This document shows positions 4,415 to 7,398 of a stretch of 7,398 nt of DNA, one piece after another. The position numbers and the translations under genes were made by a program. The stretch covers positions 1 to 7,398 of the forward strand of contig JAKQFZ010000811.1 of the NCBI GenBank assembly GCA_029558215.1, read 5' to 3'. Source of the stretch: Candidatus Omnitrophota bacterium (GTDB lineage: Bacteria > Hinthialibacterota > Hinthialibacteria > JAKQFZ01). Within the stretch, counting starts at the first letter, position 1. The number at the start of each line of letters is the position of its first letter. The notes beneath the pieces are model-generated. The model saw only the letters and a program-made list of their open reading frames with translations, was not told the origin of the DNA and did no database searches.

Positions 4415-7398
4415 ATGCCAAGGAAGACTGTTCAGAAGAGAATCTCCGCTCCGTCTGTGCCCGTAGAGATGCGATTTCCACTCGTGCGATCAGCATCCAG
4501 GAATCCTCGCACCCTCGTGGATCGCGCCAAGCGCACCCAAGGCGAAACCATTGCCTCTGGAACTTTGTCCTTTCGAAGTGGAAAGGCAAGCGTCCAACTG
4601 AAGGAGCGCAAAGCCGAATCGTTGGCCACTGCGCTTGAAAAAGCGGCCGCTTTTCTGCTGAAGAAATCCAAGGGTTCCTTTGTCGGCAGCGTTCTGCAGA
4701 ATGCCCTCAAGAAGCAGACATCGTTTCCACTTTCTGTGACGTGGCAGAACTCCTCGCTCATGGCTTCCCGTCTCGAGAAGTCCAAGATGGGGATCGTGGT
4801 TGATGCCGATGTGAACTCCGAGTTCAAGAGAGACTCGGACTCTCTGGCTATTGTTCTCTCCATGGGGCTCTTGAGTCATTTCTCGTGGATGCTCGGCAGC
4901 ACAGAGCGAGAGGCCATACACAGTTTTCTGGGCCTGTTCCAGTTGCTGTCAGACAAGGAGCGAGCGCGACTGGTGCAACTTCTTCGAGAAAGCCTTTGGG
5001 ACAGCAGCGGATGTTTTTCCATCTTTCTTCACTCCGCATGTGATGCGGTGCTTGCAGCGTCGGAAGACGAGGCACCCATAGATCTGTTTGACGGGGTGGA
5101 TTCCGAGAGTCTCAGGCAACTTGGTCTTTCACTGAAACGTCATGTGCAAGAGGGTAGTGTGAATTTCTCCCCCTCGGTTGTCAGAATTCTTCAGAAGGTT
5201 CAAGCCAACATTGCGGCAAAACCTGCTCTTGAATCGAAATGGTCGAATATCGCCGCAGCCATTTCAAAAAAGTCTTTTGGTTCTGCGGAGCAGGCGGAAC
5301 TGCTGACCGCAGCCGAGCGCTCTCTCAAATGGCGTGACAAATGGGTGACATGGATGTTGGGGCGTCTGCGGCTGGATATTCCTTACAACCAGTGGGAGAT
5401 CATCGATCTCTTGTCTACCGATATGGAAGATGTTGACGAGAAACGCGCTTTGGTGAATCAGGCGCTCTCGCGATCTTTCGACTGGCAGGTGGAAGGTGCA
5501 AACATTCAACGCATCAGCGACTGGGCTCTGGAAAATGATGTCCATCTTGTTGGTGGACGTCTGAGCCGCGCCTTTGGAAACCAGGCTCATCTGCTTTCCG
5601 CAGCCCGGTATGTAACCGACCGTTCTTTTCTGAAGGAACCTGTTGAAAGACTCGGCAGGCTTTCGGCGGGCATTGATTCCCTCAAGACTCATACGACTCG
5701 CATCTCCAGTCTGGTCAGCAGAGCACAAGAGGTGCCTTACGCCCAGTTGAAGGGAGCCATCGATCAGTTCGAACAAACGCTCATAGACCATCAGAACGAT
5801 GCTCAGAAGGAAGCCGTTGCTCACAGAAACTCCGCTGCCGAGAGCATCTTTCATGAACCCGTTGCAGGTGCCAAGCAGACTCTGACGGAGATGAATGCGG
5901 GTTTCTCGGAAATCTACGGCCAGATAGACAAGGTTCGAAGTGCCCTGGCACAAGCCCCGAAAAGAGACGCCGCCTACGTCATCATGCTTCAGCGGCTGCA
6001 TCCGGCGGAGACGATCAACCTGGCACATGCCAACAGCGTTCGCGACGTGCATCCCGGAAAAGAAGAGGATCTTCGAGATCTGGTTCGTTTGGGTGGACAC
6101 AACACCTATTCGTGTCCAGGCAGTGGCGAAGTTCAGGTCAATGGCGACAAGCAGAGCGTGAACTGGATCACCAAGGTGGGTGACTGGATTGAGGCGATCC
6201 CACTTTTCATCCATGAGCGTGTCATTCGAAAGAGCGCCATGGTTGCAGGTCAGCAGGTTGACGTAGACGTGATTGAAACGGCCGTGGATCAGGAAGCCAT
6301 GGAAGCATTCTTCCGCGCCCATGCGGAATACTGGGTGCGCAACATTGATGAGGTCTGTGATTCCTTTGCGGTGGATATTGCCCGAACGCTTTGTGTGGAG
6401 CGCACGCCTGCGTTGAACAAGGCCGCCCAGGAACTCCAGAAGAAGATGGGACTGATGTGGGGTGAGGCTATGCGATGCGTTGTGGGAGACAATCCCAAGA
6501 TGCATCGTGACATCGCCATCATCGCCGCAGCGGTTCTGCAGAGCAGTCAGCAGTGCCTGCCGGAGATTGCCAAAACCGTTGAAACCAAACAGGTGGATCG
6601 GCTTCAGGCGATGCGTGAAGTCCTCCTGCCTTGCCTCAGCGCAGGCAAGAGCCAAGGCGCTTCATGTCTCTTGAGTGAGGCTGCTGCATTGTGTGGAAAG
6701 TTCAGTGTGAAAGGCTTTGCGGAAGCCTGTCTGAATGCCTCACCGAAAAAGAATCAGAAACAGTTGGAAGGCACCGTCGAAAGGCTGCTGCCCCACATCG
6801 CCAAGAAAACCCGAAAGACTCCGAACCTGCACATTCTGACGACGGAGTCTGCCGGTATGACCGAAGGCTACGTGCAGAGTTGGATCGAAGAGGAAATGGC
6901 TCTTTTCAACGTGATTCGTGGTAGGGGGCTGGAACAGAAGGTTGCAGAACGCATGGCACTCTACCGCGACCGAATCTCTGCCATCGGCCAGAGGGTCATT
7001 GACGATTTCGGCATGAGCGTTGTTGTGGATGAAGTCATGGCAGAACAGAAACTCAACCGCGCACAAGCTGCTCTGACCGTTATCTATTCCTACAAGATCG
7101 TGTCTGAAGAAGTTGGACGTCTTGCGACACTTCTGGAGCACTTCAAGACCGACACCCAAGGCAATCTGGCGGACTATTCGGAGCCCCAGGAGATTCTGGA
7201 CTATCTTGAAGAGCGACGCCCTGAACTTGAGGAGCTCTGTGTTCCCCAGGTAGTCGAGAACAACGGCCATGCCTTTCAACTCAAACTCGCCGACTGGATG
7301 GACGTTCACCCAGACACAGAAACGTCAATAGCGGAGCGCGCGGTCATTGCTGGCGACCCCGATTACGAAGCGGAATTGCAGAGCCTGGTGCTTTCAGC
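4415..7398 (+). CDS. Very large uncharacterised, mainly helical protein (3'-partial)
   Basis: I do not recognise this protein. The frame is open for 994 codons and runs off the window without a stop. The ATG at 4415 is the first after an in-frame TGA at 4313 and has AAGGA 8 nt upstream. The first 40 residues are basic and probably disordered (MPRKTVQKRI...). No signal peptide or membrane segment is evident, so a cytoplasmic location is likely. Most of the chain looks alpha-helical. Residues about 420-515 are rich in Ala, Gln, Glu and Lys with regular hydrophobics and may form a coiled coil. Residues about 560-620 look different and beta-rich (YSCPGSGEVQVNGD, then WIEAIPLF). Eight cysteines lie between 648 and 772 without CxxC pairs. 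I find no Walker A, protease, nuclease or helicase motif. It is divergent from the ROK gene, whose product may regulate it. A structural, scaffold or cell-surface role is possible but unsupported. Confidence 0.85.
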   Translation, partial: MPRKTVQKRISAPSVPVEMRFPLVRSASRNPRTLVDRAKRTQGETIASGTLSFRSGKASVQLKERKAESLATALEKAAAFLLKKSKGSFVGSVLQNALKKQTSFPLSVTWQNSSLMASRLEKSKMGIVVDADVNSEFKRDSDSLAIVLSMGLLSHFSWMLGSTEREAIHSFLGLFQLLSDKERARLVQLLRESLWDSSGCFSIFLHSACDAVLAASEDEAPIDLFDGVDSESLRQLGLSLKRHVQEGSVNFSPSVVRILQKVQANIAAKPALESKWSNIAAAISKKSFGSAEQAELLTAAERSLKWRDKWVTWMLGRLRLDIPYNQWEIIDLLSTDMEDVDEKRALVNQALSRSFDWQVEGANIQRISDWALENDVHLVGGRLSRAFGNQAHLLSAARYVTDRSFLKEPVERLGRLSAGIDSLKTHTTRISSLVSRAQEVPYAQLKGAIDQFEQTLIDHQNDAQKEAVAHRNSAAESIFHEPVAGAKQTLTEMNAGFSEIYGQIDKVRSALAQAPKRDAAYVIMLQRLHPAETINLAHANSVRDVHPGKEEDLRDLVRLGGHNTYSCPGSGEVQVNGDKQSVNWITKVGDWIEAIPLFIHERVIRKSAMVAGQQVDVDVIETAVDQEAMEAFFRAHAEYWVRNIDEVCDSFAVDIARTLCVERTPALNKAAQELQKKMGLMWGEAMRCVVGDNPKMHRDIAIIAAAVLQSSQQCLPEIAKTVETKQVDRLQAMREVLLPCLSAGKSQGASCLLSEAAALCGKFSVKGFAEACLNASPKKNQKQLEGTVERLLPHIAKKTRKTPNLHILTTESAGMTEGYVQSWIEEEMALFNVIRGRGLEQKVAERMALYRDRISAIGQRVIDDFGMSVVVDEVMAEQKLNRAQAALTVIYSYKIVSEEVGRLATLLEHFKTDTQGNLADYSEPQEILDYLEERRPELEELCVPQVVENNGHAFQLKLADWMDVHPDTETSIAERAVIAGDPDYEAELQSLVLS

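Noticed and set aside
4254..4921. Overlapping minus-strand frames (111-143 codons) around the start of the large gene
   Set aside because: They are mutually overlapping frames opposite the 5' end of the large gene, with no ribosome sites and low-information sequences.
6632..6649. AGKS within the large protein (about residues 743-746) as a possible Walker A motif
   Set aside because: The preceding residues (LLPCLS) do not give GxxxxGK[ST], and no Walker B context is evident.
5264..6655. Minus-strand open frame of 463 codons opposite the large gene
   Set aside because: It lies wholly inside the 994-codon plus-strand frame, has no visible ribosome site or domain logic, and has a composition rich in His, Cys, Arg and Asn typical of antisense frames. 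Codon preference in the sense gene explains its length.
6740..7309. Minus-strand open frame of 189 codons near the right edge
   Set aside because: It lies inside the large plus-strand gene and shows no independent start signal or recognisable domain.
1..7398. CRISPR array, tRNA, rRNA, insertion sequence or attachment site
   Set aside because: Reading both strands I found no regularly spaced repeats, no cloverleaf or rRNA-like stretch, no transposase-like frame and no flanking terminal repeats.

Overview
The window looks like bacterial chromosome of moderate GC content, with an AT-rich island at about 4140-4380. A membrane-anchored multihaem cytochrome c beside a b-type cytochrome, a secreted discoidin-type protein and a large ROK repressor suggest a Gram-negative bacterium with respiratory flexibility and sugar-responsive regulation. 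Lineages of the Planctomycetota/Verrucomicrobiota/Lentisphaerota type would fit, but that is inference; no rRNA or marker gene is present to fix taxonomy.

Layout. Positions 2-2729 (+ strand) carry four genes in one direction: (1) the 3' part of a multihaem c-type cytochrome with a C-terminal membrane anchor; (2) one base after its stop codon, a five-helix b-type cytochrome with histidine pairs suited to two haems; (3) a 129-residue single-pass envelope protein of unknown function; (4) after an 89-bp gap, an exported protein with an F5/8 type C (discoidin, galactose-binding-like) domain. Genes 1 and 2 look like a quinol-periplasm electron-transfer module: cytochrome b exchanges electrons with the quinone pool and the haem c protein carries them into the periplasm. 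No catalytic reductase is visible, so the electron acceptor or donor is unknown.

Positions 2730-2830 are a convergent junction with two inverted repeats. The larger repeat overlaps the 3' end of a minus-strand ROK-family regulator (2800-4074). I place its start at 4074, not at an upstream in-frame ATG, because a good promoter (TTGACT-17-TATATT on the minus strand) lies at 4148-4176 and a GGAG ribosome site sits 6 nt before the 4074 ATG. Its C-terminal domain keeps the zinc motif of ROK proteins but has Trp where the kinases have their catalytic Asp.

Positions 4075-4414 are a divergent regulatory region with a TTGACA element, a hairpin followed by seven T, and a second hairpin just before a ribosome site. 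From 4415 to the window end runs a single plus-strand open frame of at least 994 codons with no stop. It encodes a large, mostly helical, apparently soluble protein that I do not recognise. It is divergently arranged with the ROK gene and is the main unexplained object here.
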